A DNA stretch of 64,000 nt from NCBI GenBank assembly GCA_033558025.1, contig JAUCEF010000007.1:5828001-5892000 (forward strand). The letters are read 5' to 3'. A program made the position numbers and the translations under genes. Shown piece after piece: positions 32,856-41,744 of this stretch. Every line of letters starts with the position of its first letter. The first letter of the stretch is position 1. Under the pieces are notes generated by a model. The model was not told where the DNA came from. It was given only the letters and a program-made list of their open reading frames with translations, and did not search any database. The stretch comes from Phytophthora sp. 'mugwort' (Eukaryota > Oomycota > Peronosporomycetes > Peronosporales > Peronosporaceae).

Positions 32856-33403
32856 AGAGGGGAAGAGCCCTCCTTCGGGGATGGCGGACGGGGGAATTCG
32901 ACGACAGTCGCCGTTCGCCCGGGCTCCCCCGATAATGAGTCGTCGTCGTTTTTCGTTTTAGGCGCCGAAGCTCCGCTACATACCAATCAGGCAGAGCTTG
33001 AGGGCTTCAAGTGAATGTATTTTGTATTTTCCATCGAGGAGTACGAGCTCCTCTCTAATAAGCATCGGTTGGTTGTTCTTAAAATTTTTGGTACGAGTTC
33101 AGAGTTTTGGACTTTGACGTTCATGTGGACATTGAGTTTCATGTGCTCTCGTCGAAGTAAATGTCTTTCTGGTGGTGAGCGGCTTTTGTGTTGGTTGCAG
33201 TCAGGCTACCCAGTTTCCGGCGTGATAGCATCGAGGTCGTTTGCTTGGTCTCGCCGGCCTGCTCAGCAATTGACGTAGGCATGGACAGGGTTGCTTGATT
33301 TACAGTAGTTGTTGCTGTTGGGCTATTTGATAATTAGGAATGGTCGTTTTAAACAACACGCAATTAGAAGCACTCGCTCCGCGTCGGATTTATTGTCTTC
33401 TCG
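32856..33403. other. Downstream intergenic region
   Basis: No gene recognised; 3' region of the pseudokinase gene. T-rich toward the right end. Confidence 0.4.
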
Positions 33404-33411
33404 TCAGTAGT

Positions 33412-33882
33412 GATGACACCTGATTCAACCGGTTAAATAGTTATATCTACGGTTTTGCAAAGAAAATTACACTCTTATCTGTCGAATCGAGGGCTCCTGC
33501 AATTTACAATAGCTAATGGCTTATTTTGGTAATTTGGAGATCCCAATGTAGTCATTTCTGTAAGCAAAATGACGCGCCTCAATACTGGTTAGTGCTGGTT
33601 TTGCGGCATATACTTGTGTTTTTTGGACATACCTCTCGCAGTTCGGGTCAAGGGAACCTTGATAAACATTGCTCTGCTCGTTTGTGCTTCCAGCGTGCGG
33701 AATTGAAGTTTGAAGCGCGTCGTTTTGTTTACAGAAATAACTACCTTGGGATCACTAAATTACCAAAATAAGCCATTAGCTATTGTAAATTGCAGGAGCC
33801 CTCGATTTGGTAGATAAAACTGTAATTTCCATGCAAAGCCGTAGATATAACTATTTAACCGGTTGAAGTGTCAGCTAATTCA
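33412..33882. mobile_element. MITE with about 150-bp inverted repeats
   Basis: About 33426-33578 and 33712-33865 are inverted copies of one another (CAACCGGTTAAATAGTTATA at one end; GCTCCTGCAATTTACAATAG internally), roughly 85-90% identical by eye. A candidate 8-bp target duplication TCAGTAGT lies at 33404-33411 and 33883-33890. The about 470-bp element carries no transposase. The 8-bp duplication points to a hAT- or Mutator-type helper. The exact outer ends are uncertain by a few bases. Confidence 0.7.
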
Positions 33883-34012
33883 TCAGTAGTATTGTGTCTT
33901 TCTGCTGTTCTGTCTTCCTAATCGGGCTTCTTAATCGGATCTCGAAGTCCTATCAAGAGATCATATTTCAAAGCAAGCCCAGAACGCAAAAATCGTGGGT
34001 CACTTCACAAAA

Positions 34013-34455
34013 CACGGCCGAACACAACGAGTCATTCTCCACGCAGGTGCGCACAATTCATCGCAGAAACGCCCGTGTATTAAATGCTAACGACTGTGTT
34101 TGATGACGGTGCAGTTGGTGCATTAGAGCGAGGGCACGCTGCAGCAGGACAACACGTCGTCGCGCGAGGCAGCACAAAGCGCGGCCGAACACAACAGGTC
34201 ATTCTCCCTCGGCAGGTACGCAGGTGCTTCATCGCACAGACGTCCGGGTAAATGAGCTAACAACTGCGTTTGATGACGGTGCCGCTGGTGCACCAGAACG
34301 AGGGCACGCTGCAGCAGGTCATCACGCTGCCGCTCGAGGCTGGACTGAAGAATTGCTTTTGTGGTGAGCAAGCTAGAAAGTGGCGGCATGCTGCAATTTC
34401 CATTGAGGTTATGACACGTGCTCGCGGATTACGAGCTAACAATTGTGTTTGATGA
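34013..34455. repeat. Tandem repeat, about 170-bp unit, two full copies and a partial third
   Basis: CGGCCGAACACAAC..TCATTCTCC begins units at about 34015 and 34182. GCTAACRACTGYGTTTGATGA recurs at about 34086, 34256 and (partial) 34435. GCGAGGGCACGCTGCAGCAGG recurs at about 34131 and 34300. The copies have drifted apart and no protein frame is conserved across them. They may be duplicated pieces of a gene or transposon. Confidence 0.65.
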
Positions 34456-34611
34456 TATGTAGGAGGTGAGCAGACAGGGAAGCAGCCAGAAGACGAGGAG
34501 GGTGTCCAAACGGCTTGTATAAGGAGGTAAGCCCATCGTAAAAGCCAAACTGTACAGGGAGCAGCTAGTAACTATATTGTTTGGCTTGTACCAGGATTCT
34601 GGCCTAGCAAA

Positions 34612-35491
34612 ATGGAAATTACTGTTGCTCTTCCGTCGCAATTGAATTGCCGTCTGAGTGTGAAGTCGGGAGAACCTATGACACCATGCCCAGACAAGGT
34701 TCCCAAGCATGACTTCGTTTTCCTGGTTGCCGATGGCTTCGACGTTTTGCTAGGGCACATCAAGCGTGTGTTTAACAATAAAGTAAGTCTCGCATGGTAA
34801 GAACCCATCGGGGTGTACCTGAATCCTACCAACCACGCACCGCAGAAGGACTACGTGTTGGTTCCATCCAACTCGAGCGATATGGAAGACCTCTTCGCAA
34901 CGGTGTGGCACAAGGCGCGACTTAGGAGCATGGCAACGCTGCGTTCGTGCTCTTGCTGTTCGTAATGTGCCACCACCACGAGCCCAAAGACTGACATCTC
35001 TTCGGCGCGCAACCGACAATCTCATACAAGAGCAAGTGCCACGGGATCGCAACCTACATGACCGAACGTGATATTGAAGATGGTGCGGCAACACAGCGCT
35101 ACGCCGCTGTCAGCCAAGCTCGATTACCGGTAGATACACCCATACAAGTAACGGACAACACTACAATCCGCCAGCTATAATTCATTGACCAACAAGAGAG
35201 CGCGGAAAAATGCAGCAAGAGCAATCTGACCAGCATGAGAATTGCGACAAGGCTTATCGCATGGTGCGGGCCCGAGTACACGGTGTGGTGGTGCCTATGT
35301 TTCTCAACGTCAGTGACCTTCGTGACGCACTCGGCCTCCCTCCCTACAGCTTGCGACCACCTTATCGTGCCCCGCAACAGCTTGAAACACCGAACCCGGC
35401 GGTGGACATGGAAGACGTGGACCATGCAGAACGCAAGCAGGACTCGGTTGACAATGATTCGTCTACAGAGACGGAAGGTGTATTTGGTTAG
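34612..35491 (+). pseudogene. Broken, unrecognised coding fragments (possibly transposon-derived)
   Basis: Three plus-strand stretches look like remains of one protein. 34612-34800 carries a stretch with KHDFVFLVADGFDVLLGHIK. About 34805-35130 reads DYVLVPSNSSDMEDLFATVW then RYAAVSQARLPVDTPIQVTD. 35210-35491 carries VHGVVVPMFLNVSDLRDALG and PPYSLRPPYRAPQQLETPNP. Frames are interrupted by stops and shifts. I do not recognise the family. The position next to the piggyBac-like element and nested repeats suggests mobile-element origin. Confidence 0.35.
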
Positions 35492-35843
35492 AATAATACG
35501 CACAATGACCGTAGAGGTTTGTGCCAACTAGGTCACTCTTTTTCGTGCAGCAGTGCATCGCTACCTTAACTCTTTCAGTACCGGCCAAATGTGCGTAGCA
35601 TACAGGTCCGCAGCGGACCTCTAACTGGAGTACCCGATACCATTGATTGGCGTAAATTCTCGCAGCGGGGATAGGTTTTAGCGCTCACCAAGACTAACAG
35701 GTCCGCAGCAGACCTCTAAATACACATCACGATTGTAGTATTGCAAAGACCACAATAGTTTGAGGTTGCCAAAGTGTAGATTTTGAGATGCCAGCCACTC
35801 ATTTTTTTCTGACAGTCATTTTCGCAATCTTCCAGCAGCATAG

Positions 35844-37627
35844 ATGGACATCGCCGACCTGCTGAACGTCGATGACGACGCCGCGGACTGGGAGTTCGAG
35901 GCATCGGATGCGGAGGAGATGGAAGACGACGCAAGCGCCTCACTCTCAACCGATGGTGACGGCTTGGGAATGGAGTCAGACAACGATGCCGCGGCAGGCG
36001 TGATGCCGCCGGCAGAATGCAGAACCGGGAACGCATACATCGACTGCCTCATTCGAGACAGCGGTTTGCATATTATTCGCGATAAGGAGGTGAAGGCTGC
36101 CTACAAGGAGCGCGGTGAACTCGGGCTTTCTCTTTCTTTTTTACGCGTGCGTTTCGTGATTCTTTGCATTTATGGACTAACTAGATGCTAAAATAGAGAG
36201 AGAAGCCTGAAGCCACTGTGTATGAGCTAGATGCTTACATTGGTTTGGAGATTGCTATGAGTTTCAACCCAGTCACAGAAATCAAGGAGCTGTGGTCTCA
36301 GAAGCTGTTTATGGGGCAGTCGGACTTTGCATTAACGATGACGAGGAATCGGTTTAAGAGTATTCGAGATCGATTCCAGGTCCACGCGCCAGGGAGTGTA
36401 CCTGTCGAGCGGCGTGAGCAGGACCCATTATGGCACAGCCTGCGTCTGATGGCTCAAATACAGGAGAAGTTTGCAGCAATTGCTGTACCCATTGGAGCAG
36501 TGAGTCTAGATGAAATTACGGTGCGCGCTTTCGTGCGCACCGCGGCGAAGACGTTCATGCCGTCGAAGCCCAACAAATACAAAGTACGATTTTATGCGGT
36601 TGTGGGGTGGGAGAGTCTATATGTATACTCAGTGTGGGATAATGGATCTGGCAATCGAATGAGGGCGACTCCTGCTGAGCGGTATGTGGGCGTGTTTCCG
36701 GCGCTCAGAACCGCATTGTTTAGGACGCAGAAGCGCGTGGATATCCCGATCGCACGAAAAGACGCGAGTGCGTTATGGGTGGCGATGTGTGACCACCTGA
36801 CAAAGACGCACGCGGCGCTGAACTGCCACCGTTTGCTTGTTTGTGATAATTTCTGCACACGGCACAACTTAGCCAAGACTCTCTTGTCATTCACTGATGG
36901 CGAAATGCGGATGTTAGGTGCTCTGAGAATATCATTGCAAGGTAAGTGGATGCTAGCAGCTAGAGGCTGCAAAAGCCAGAATTGACACCGCGGCAAGGGG
37001 ATGCTGGAAGCTCGTTGCAGCGGTTGATGTGCCGGTTGGCTGGGAGAAGCTTCAAGATAAGCATAATCGCGCACAGAAAAAGCAATCTCCGCACCGACAA
37101 ATCCGTGCATTGCGCCGATGACAATAGCAGCTAATGCGGGCTATATCGTATTCCAGATAAGATAAGTGTTATCTTCTATACAAACAATATATATCCGGTA
37201 CGCTGTCGCACGCGTGCTTCGGGGCGAAACTTTTGAAGCCGTACGACTTTGCCGTGGGCTTTCACCCCTCCGCCGCTGGACAGGAGAGCAAGTGATGCAC
37301 TGCAAAACGTTTCAAGTACCCCCAATGATAGTTGCGTGCAATCTGTTTATGAACGGTGTCGACAGAGTTGACTAGCTCCGGAGCACAAACCCTATCCGAC
37401 ACAAGGAGAAGAGACTATCGATGAGTATTTTGACATGGGCATTGGATCTAACTCTTATCAATGGATTTTCTCTCTTCAAAAACGTCGTAGGATCAGCAGC
37501 AAAACGGATCAAACTACGTGACTTCAAACGGCGAGTGGCCGAAAAGCTGACAGCGGTACAGCGAGCACGACTGAAAAAAAACGCCGACGCCAAGCGACTC
37601 CCAACACGCCGATACACGAACTATTAG
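35844..37627 (+). pseudogene. PiggyBac-like transposase, multi-exon, inactivated
   Basis: Probable exon 1 (35844-36114) is acidic. Exon 2 (about 36201-36941) carries MSFNPVTEIKELWSQK, the first catalytic motif (SLDEITVRAF..RTAAKTFMPSKPNKYK) and the second-Asp motif (LLVCDNFCTRHNLAKTLLS). Further exon material runs ARIDTAARGCWKLVAAVDVP (about 36970-37120), RRWTGEQVMHCKTFQVPPMI, then NLFMNGVDRVD at the third-Asp motif. There an in-frame TAG interrupts before LRSTNPIRHKEKRLSMSILT and the basic C-terminus ending at 37627. The catalytic residues are still visible. The stop after the third Asp and a shift near 37110-37190 make it a pseudogene, though little changed. Confidence 0.75.
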
Positions 37628-37905
37628 GGGCCGACGACAGCGTCCATGCTATTACACCCAACTCGAAGCAGCGCTCCGCGGGCGAGCTCACATATTATCT
37701 CTGCTCGCTGCGGGGATTCTCAAAGAAGGCTCTTTTTGGCTGCACCGGTTGCCATCGAGGGTTTCATGTGGCTTGCTTTAGCGCGTTCCACTACCGTGAT
37801 GCTCTTATTTCCACCTCAGTCACCGTCCGTTCGTCCCTCGACGCTGTCTGCGCGACAGCGTCAGGTAATGCACTGTGCACACGCGCCTAAAGAAAAACAA
37901 AACCA

Positions 37906-38229
37906 TTATGTATCTAGATGAGCTTCAGCTGCCATAACAATAGCTAAATAAACAGGGAAGTACCTGATAGTGTTGGTCAGGTGCGTTATTTGCTTCTCCA
38001 CACATAGCGGTAGGTCGATCCGCGCCGTCTTGCATAAGCGCCCGTTTCGCTTGTAATAGTACAGCTGATACAGCGGCTTCTTTATGCGTCGAGGGGAGGT
38101 GAGCCGCTTGTGTCCGTATGCTAACATCCGTAGCATGCTGCCAATGATGTCTTGGCCGTACCGCACCCATTCACACGGCGCATCGTCGCAGTAGCTGCAT
38201 GTCCGTGGGGGCGCCGCAGCAGTGATCAT
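37906..38229 (-). CDS. Small Cys-motif protein inside the piggyBac-like element
   Basis: An open frame of 107 residues converging on the transposase. It has a short zinc-ribbon-like motif near the N-terminus (PPRTCSYCDDAPCEWVRYG, CxxCx4C), a basic middle (KRLTSPRRIKKPLYQLYYYK) and a second Cys in LPLCVEKQI. It lies wholly between the transposase end and the right terminal repeat. Its function is unknown; an accessory or regulatory transposon protein is possible. I cannot tell whether it is translated. Confidence 0.4.
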   Translation of the reverse strand: MITAAAPPRTCSYCDDAPCEWVRYGQDIIGSMLRMLAYGHKRLTSPRRIKKPLYQLYYYKRNGRLCKTARIDLPLCVEKQITHLTNTIRYFPVYLAIVMAAEAHLDT

Positions 38230-38416
38230 CTCCCTTTGTTTGAAATTTCAAATCTCAAGCAGTACCGTGGCTGGCTTTGCGAGCAAATATCAAATTCCAC
38301 GTGGATAATCGCTGGCCAATCATAGGCGTTTTTTTTGTACCTATGCAAGATCATCGGCCAAGGTACAGGTACCAGGCGGACCTCGAAACATTTTCTGGTA
38401 GTGAAAGGGTTAAGAA

Positions 38417-38835
38417 CGTCTAGCGGGGCTTCGCGAAAAGCCATGGGTTCACATGCTGCTGGATCCAGCGCTTCAATGGAGAGAACCCGACTTCAATCGG
38501 GTTCAGGTCTGGTGAGTACGGTGGCAGGAAGAAGAGTAGGGCCCCCGTCGCGTGCACTAGTGCCTGCAATTCTTGGTACATGAGGATCTTGGCATTATCG
38601 AGGATAACGATGGAGCGTGGTGGTGGCCAGGGGTTAGGTACGGAACGACTTATTGACTTGAAAACGGCGTGAAAGTTGGACCGGGTGAATGTGTCATCGA
38701 CAGAGCCCCAAGAAAAGAAGCCTGACGTGTCCATGGCGGCGAGACAGACACGCGCTTTCCAGGCGCAAACAGGACCTGCACTCTTGCCGGCGTTTTACGA
38801 GCTGACCACCCGTCTTCTCGGGATTGATCTATCGA
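38417..38835 (-). pseudogene. IS630/Tc1-like transposase, C-terminal part
   Basis: Minus-strand pieces read GWSARKTPARV, then VSVSAAMDTSGFFSWG, then PPRSIVILDNAKILMY (second catalytic Asp) and FLPPYSPDLNPIEVGFSPLK (catalytic Glu), ending near 38420. These are the D and E motifs of the IS630/Tc1 DDE superfamily. The right edge is the gypsy insertion site (duplication ATCGA, 38831-38835). The N-terminal part lies at 45548-46051 beyond the gypsy element. Confidence 0.75.
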
Positions 38836-39364
38836 TGTAAGGATGTGGTTTGCAATTACGACACATTTTACATCGGTTACGTATGAATAAAACCTTTGGT
38901 CCCGACACAATCGATGTACGCACAGTCTGGTGCAGACGTAAAGTTTCTATCGTCCAAGCCAAAGGTCACGGGTTCGAGTCCCATCGATAACACATTTTAT
39001 TTTGCATATTTTGCATAAATTGCACATAAGGAGGCGCCGCGCGACACCACGACATCTTCCAAGGATCACGTATGTGAACTACACTCATGGTACACGCAAT
39101 CATTATCATGATGACGAAACCAGAGAATGTCCCAGAGTCTCCAGCCAATCAGATAGTCAATAGAGTGTGACGTGTAGGTTTGCATGTGATGTAGAGGAAT
39201 GGTTGGTCACCGTGCGGAGAATATCCAGCGTGGCACAAAGGACACACAAGATGGCGGCTTAGATATAGCGCTAGCGAACTAAGGACCGCCCAAAATGAAT
39301 CACTTCCAAATTTCCTTCCTACTCGACAACTCCTTCTCCTTCTCCTCCGCCCCACATCATTACA
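38836..39364 (+). repeat. Gypsy 5' LTR
   Basis: A 529-bp direct repeat of 45018-45546. Two bases after it, TGGTAGCACTTG is a plausible tRNA primer-binding site. It contains the tRNA-like unit at 38910-38988. Confidence 0.92.
38910..38988 (+). other. tRNA-like unit with A box, B box and T-run inside the 5' LTR
   Basis: ATCGATG at the start pairs perfectly with CATCGAT at the end. An A-box-like ACGCACAGTCTGGT and an exact B box GGTTCGAGTCC lie between, properly ordered. A TTTT run (38995-38998), the usual RNA polymerase III stop, follows within 10 nt. A potential stem GACG/CGTC lies in the anticodon-arm position. The fold is not a perfect cloverleaf, so a decoding tRNA is unlikely. Confidence 0.55.
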
Positions 39365-39737
39365 AGTGGTAGCACTTGTTGGTCAAGTCTCCGAAGGGTC
39401 TGCAACTGCTCAAGAGGTCCCATCTGCGAGTGGTTGACTAGGTGGCATACGCCGGAAGGTCTCCCTCGCACATCGAACAAGTTACTGGGTGGCATAGCCA
39501 GAAGGTGACTTGTTCCTACAAATCCTTGTCTGGTTTTCGGACTGGTTTGTGCCGTTGCTGGTGACAATCGCGCATCACATAGGGAACTCCAAGCTTTGGG
39601 TCTGTGGTTTAGTGCCGTGTGCCTGCCCCGCCATTGCTAACACGGAGGATAACTTCCCTATAGCGTGTCGTACACTAGCTTGTTGCGCAACAGTTGTCCG
39701 GACGGTTGGCAAGGTCACCCCTCTCGACCCCAAGCGT

Positions 39738-40070
39738 ATGGGAAAGAGAAAAACCCGGGAAACGGAAGCCTGCTTTTGCAGAAGTACCGGGGATCTTTTT
39801 AAGTACCCTGGCGACAAAGCTAAAATCGATAAGCTTCGCCACGACCTATTTGGCATCCTCGTCAAGCAACAAAAGCTTGTCAAGTTTATTCGGAACGAAA
39901 TCCCCAACGCCAAGGACTCGGACGCCCGCAACCTGCTGCAAGAACTGACGGATCGCCTCAATCACCGTCTCGAGCAGGTCGAAGACTTACTCACCGCTTT
40001 CACGGACCGGCAGATCACCTCGTACAAGAAAATCCGCAAAAACAAGTCAGGAACTTCTAATAGGGCTTAA
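39738..40070 (+). CDS. Gypsy upstream ORF, charged helical protein
   Basis: From the ATG at 39738, about 110 residues, Lys/Glu/Asp-rich and predicted helical (KIDKLRHDLFGILVKQQKLV ... LLQELTDRLNHRLEQVEDLL), without recognised motifs. It lies between the 5' LTR and Gag in a different frame. It could be the first part of Gag or a separate coiled-coil protein of this element. The frame continues upstream without ATG support. Confidence 0.35.
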   Translation: MGKRKTRETEACFCRSTGDLFKYPGDKAKIDKLRHDLFGILVKQQKLVKFIRNEIPNAKDSDARNLLQELTDRLNHRLEQVEDLLTAFTDRQITSYKKIRKNKSGTSNRA

Positions 40071-40189
40071 TAATAAGCGCTCATTTTTTTTTGGTATAGC
40101 AAATATGGTATAGCAGAGCCCCAACAAAACAAAACAAAAGTAAAAAAAAAAAAGGAACGAGCATTCAAACAAAAGAGGCAATTAGGAAA

Positions 40190-40804
40190 ATGAGTATTCT
40201 CGATCTAGTGAAACAAATGACAGAGCTCGCCGAAAGGCAGCAACAACTTATGGAGCAACTCGCACGCAAAGAAACGCGAGTCGAAGGCATCTCACTCCCA
40301 CATTTTTCGGGTGAGATTGGAGAATCGGTCGATCTATACTTTGACCAAGTCATGCGGTTCCTTGAGGCCAAAAACATCGACTGGGAAGACCCAGTCAACG
40401 GCTCACGCATTGTGGCCATGATGAGCGCAAACTTCCGAGGAAATGCAGCCGCGTGGTACATGCTGAACCGCAGCAATGTCCATGACGTGCAAGACCTCAT
40501 GCACTTACTCACGAATGAGTTTGTGCCTCGGGACAATCAGCGTCGGTTGCGTGACCAACTATACCAGTTGCGTCAGAATCGATGCAAGTCCCTCGAAGAC
40601 TACATTGGCAGGTTCCGAATGTTGCTGACGCAAGTCAAAGACATTAGTGAACTGGACAAAATCACATACTTTACGCGTGGACTTGTCGCCCAATTAGGCC
40701 GCGAAGTGGAATACCGCCAATGCGACACGATCTCGGAGTGCTTTGCAGTTGCCCTCGAGTACGAACGCACTTATTTCGGCGGGATCGTTCAATCAACGGT
40801 ATGA
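40190..40804 (+). CDS. Gypsy Gag (Retrotrans_gag domain)
   Basis: About 204 residues. An N-terminal coiled coil (LVKQMTELAERQQQLMEQLA) leads into the capsid-like domain: LPHFSGEIGESVDLYFDQVM, NFRGNAAAWYML, LTNEFVPRDNQRRLRDQLYQ and LEDYIGRFRMLL. The frame ends before the zinc knuckle, which is found in another frame at about 40980-41050. Confidence 0.85.
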   Translation: MSILDLVKQMTELAERQQQLMEQLARKETRVEGISLPHFSGEIGESVDLYFDQVMRFLEAKNIDWEDPVNGSRIVAMMSANFRGNAAAWYMLNRSNVHDVQDLMHLLTNEFVPRDNQRRLRDQLYQLRQNRCKSLEDYIGRFRMLLTQVKDISELDKITYFTRGLVAQLGREVEYRQCDTISECFAVALEYERTYFGGIVQSTV

Positions 40805-40974
40805 CTGCCACCAGCGACCTCCACAAAGGTTCTCAAGTCAACCAAGGTATCAGTAACAAGCTCCCCAGTTCGCCAGGAACACGAAGTTTGGTCGACCATA
40901 CCAGTCGCGTAATTCGGGTCCGGAACCCATGGAAATCGACAACGCACAAGTTCGGTATAATCCGCAACCATCAC

Positions 40975-41744
40975 ACCAGCCACGGAAAGTTTGTGCGTAT
41001 TGCAAGAAGACTGGGCATCTCATCAGCTAATGCTACAAGAAGAAGAACAGCGATGCACGCAGACAAAGCAACGGTGCCCCTGCAAATCAGCCTTGGCGCA
41101 GAACGGCGGTCAATTACTTCGAACAGGAGGGAAACACCGAGGAGTATGGTACTCACGACATCGAAGAGTATGACACTCACAACACGGAAACCAACACCGT
41201 GGAATTCGTCGTCGATCCAACACCAAGTGCGAGAGAGGAGACTGTAGTGGAAGTTAACCACAACACCCCCATCTCCAAGGAGGAATACGGGGAACATGAG
41301 TTAGTGCGTATCCCTGCCAAGTGCAACGGCAACGACGTGATAGTTATGTTCGACAGTGGAGCCACCGACAACATTGTGAAGCCTGGAGTAGTCGGCCACC
41401 TGGCCACCTCCGAACACATCAAGGTCAAGAGGTTCGATGGCACAACCACCACGATTCAAGAGGCCAAGCATGGATTGGTGGACCTCGAGGTAGGGGGTCG
41501 AAGTTTCAACATCCGCGTCATCGAGTGGAAAATGGGCGATGGACAAGACATGATCCTGGGAAAGCCCTTTTACCACCGGTACAATCCCCAGATCAACTAT
41601 CAGACGCACGAAGTCAGCTTGAGGAAGGCAACAATAAAAGGTGGCCTTTGGGAATCGAACCCACCAGGTGTATTGAATCCTGCTCAACAAACCACTAAGC
41701 CAAGTTTGTACATCGAATCCGACCATCGACCAGAAATATCATGA
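40975..41744 (+). pseudogene. Gypsy zinc knuckle and aspartic protease
   Basis: The zinc knuckle CAYCKKTGHLIS-stop-CYKKK has a TAA codon (41028-41030) between its His and its last Cys. This is probably a nonsense change from a Glu codon. The protease follows in the same frame: VIVMFDSGATDNIVKPGVVG, the DSGA active site, and GQDMILGKPFYHRYNPQINY, the ILG..W/F motif. The frame stops at 41742-41744. Confidence 0.7.

Larger units (their letters stand above)
35566..38413 (+). mobile_element. PiggyBac-like element with TTAA ends, recently decayed
   Basis: TTAA at 35566-35569 is followed by CTCTTTCAGTACC. At the other end TTAA (38410-38413) is preceded by GGTAGTGAAAGGG, the inverted complement. Total length is about 2.85 kb. 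It contains a spliced transposase pseudogene on plus and a small converging ORF on minus near the right end. The element lies just beyond the stop codon of the IS630/Tc1-like gene at 38420, so it inserted into, or next to, the 3' end of that older element. Confidence 0.8.

Noticed and set aside
38966..39148. ORF repeated in both gypsy LTRs on minus (also 45148-45330)
   Set aside because: Its repetition simply reflects the LTR repeat; short and without motif.
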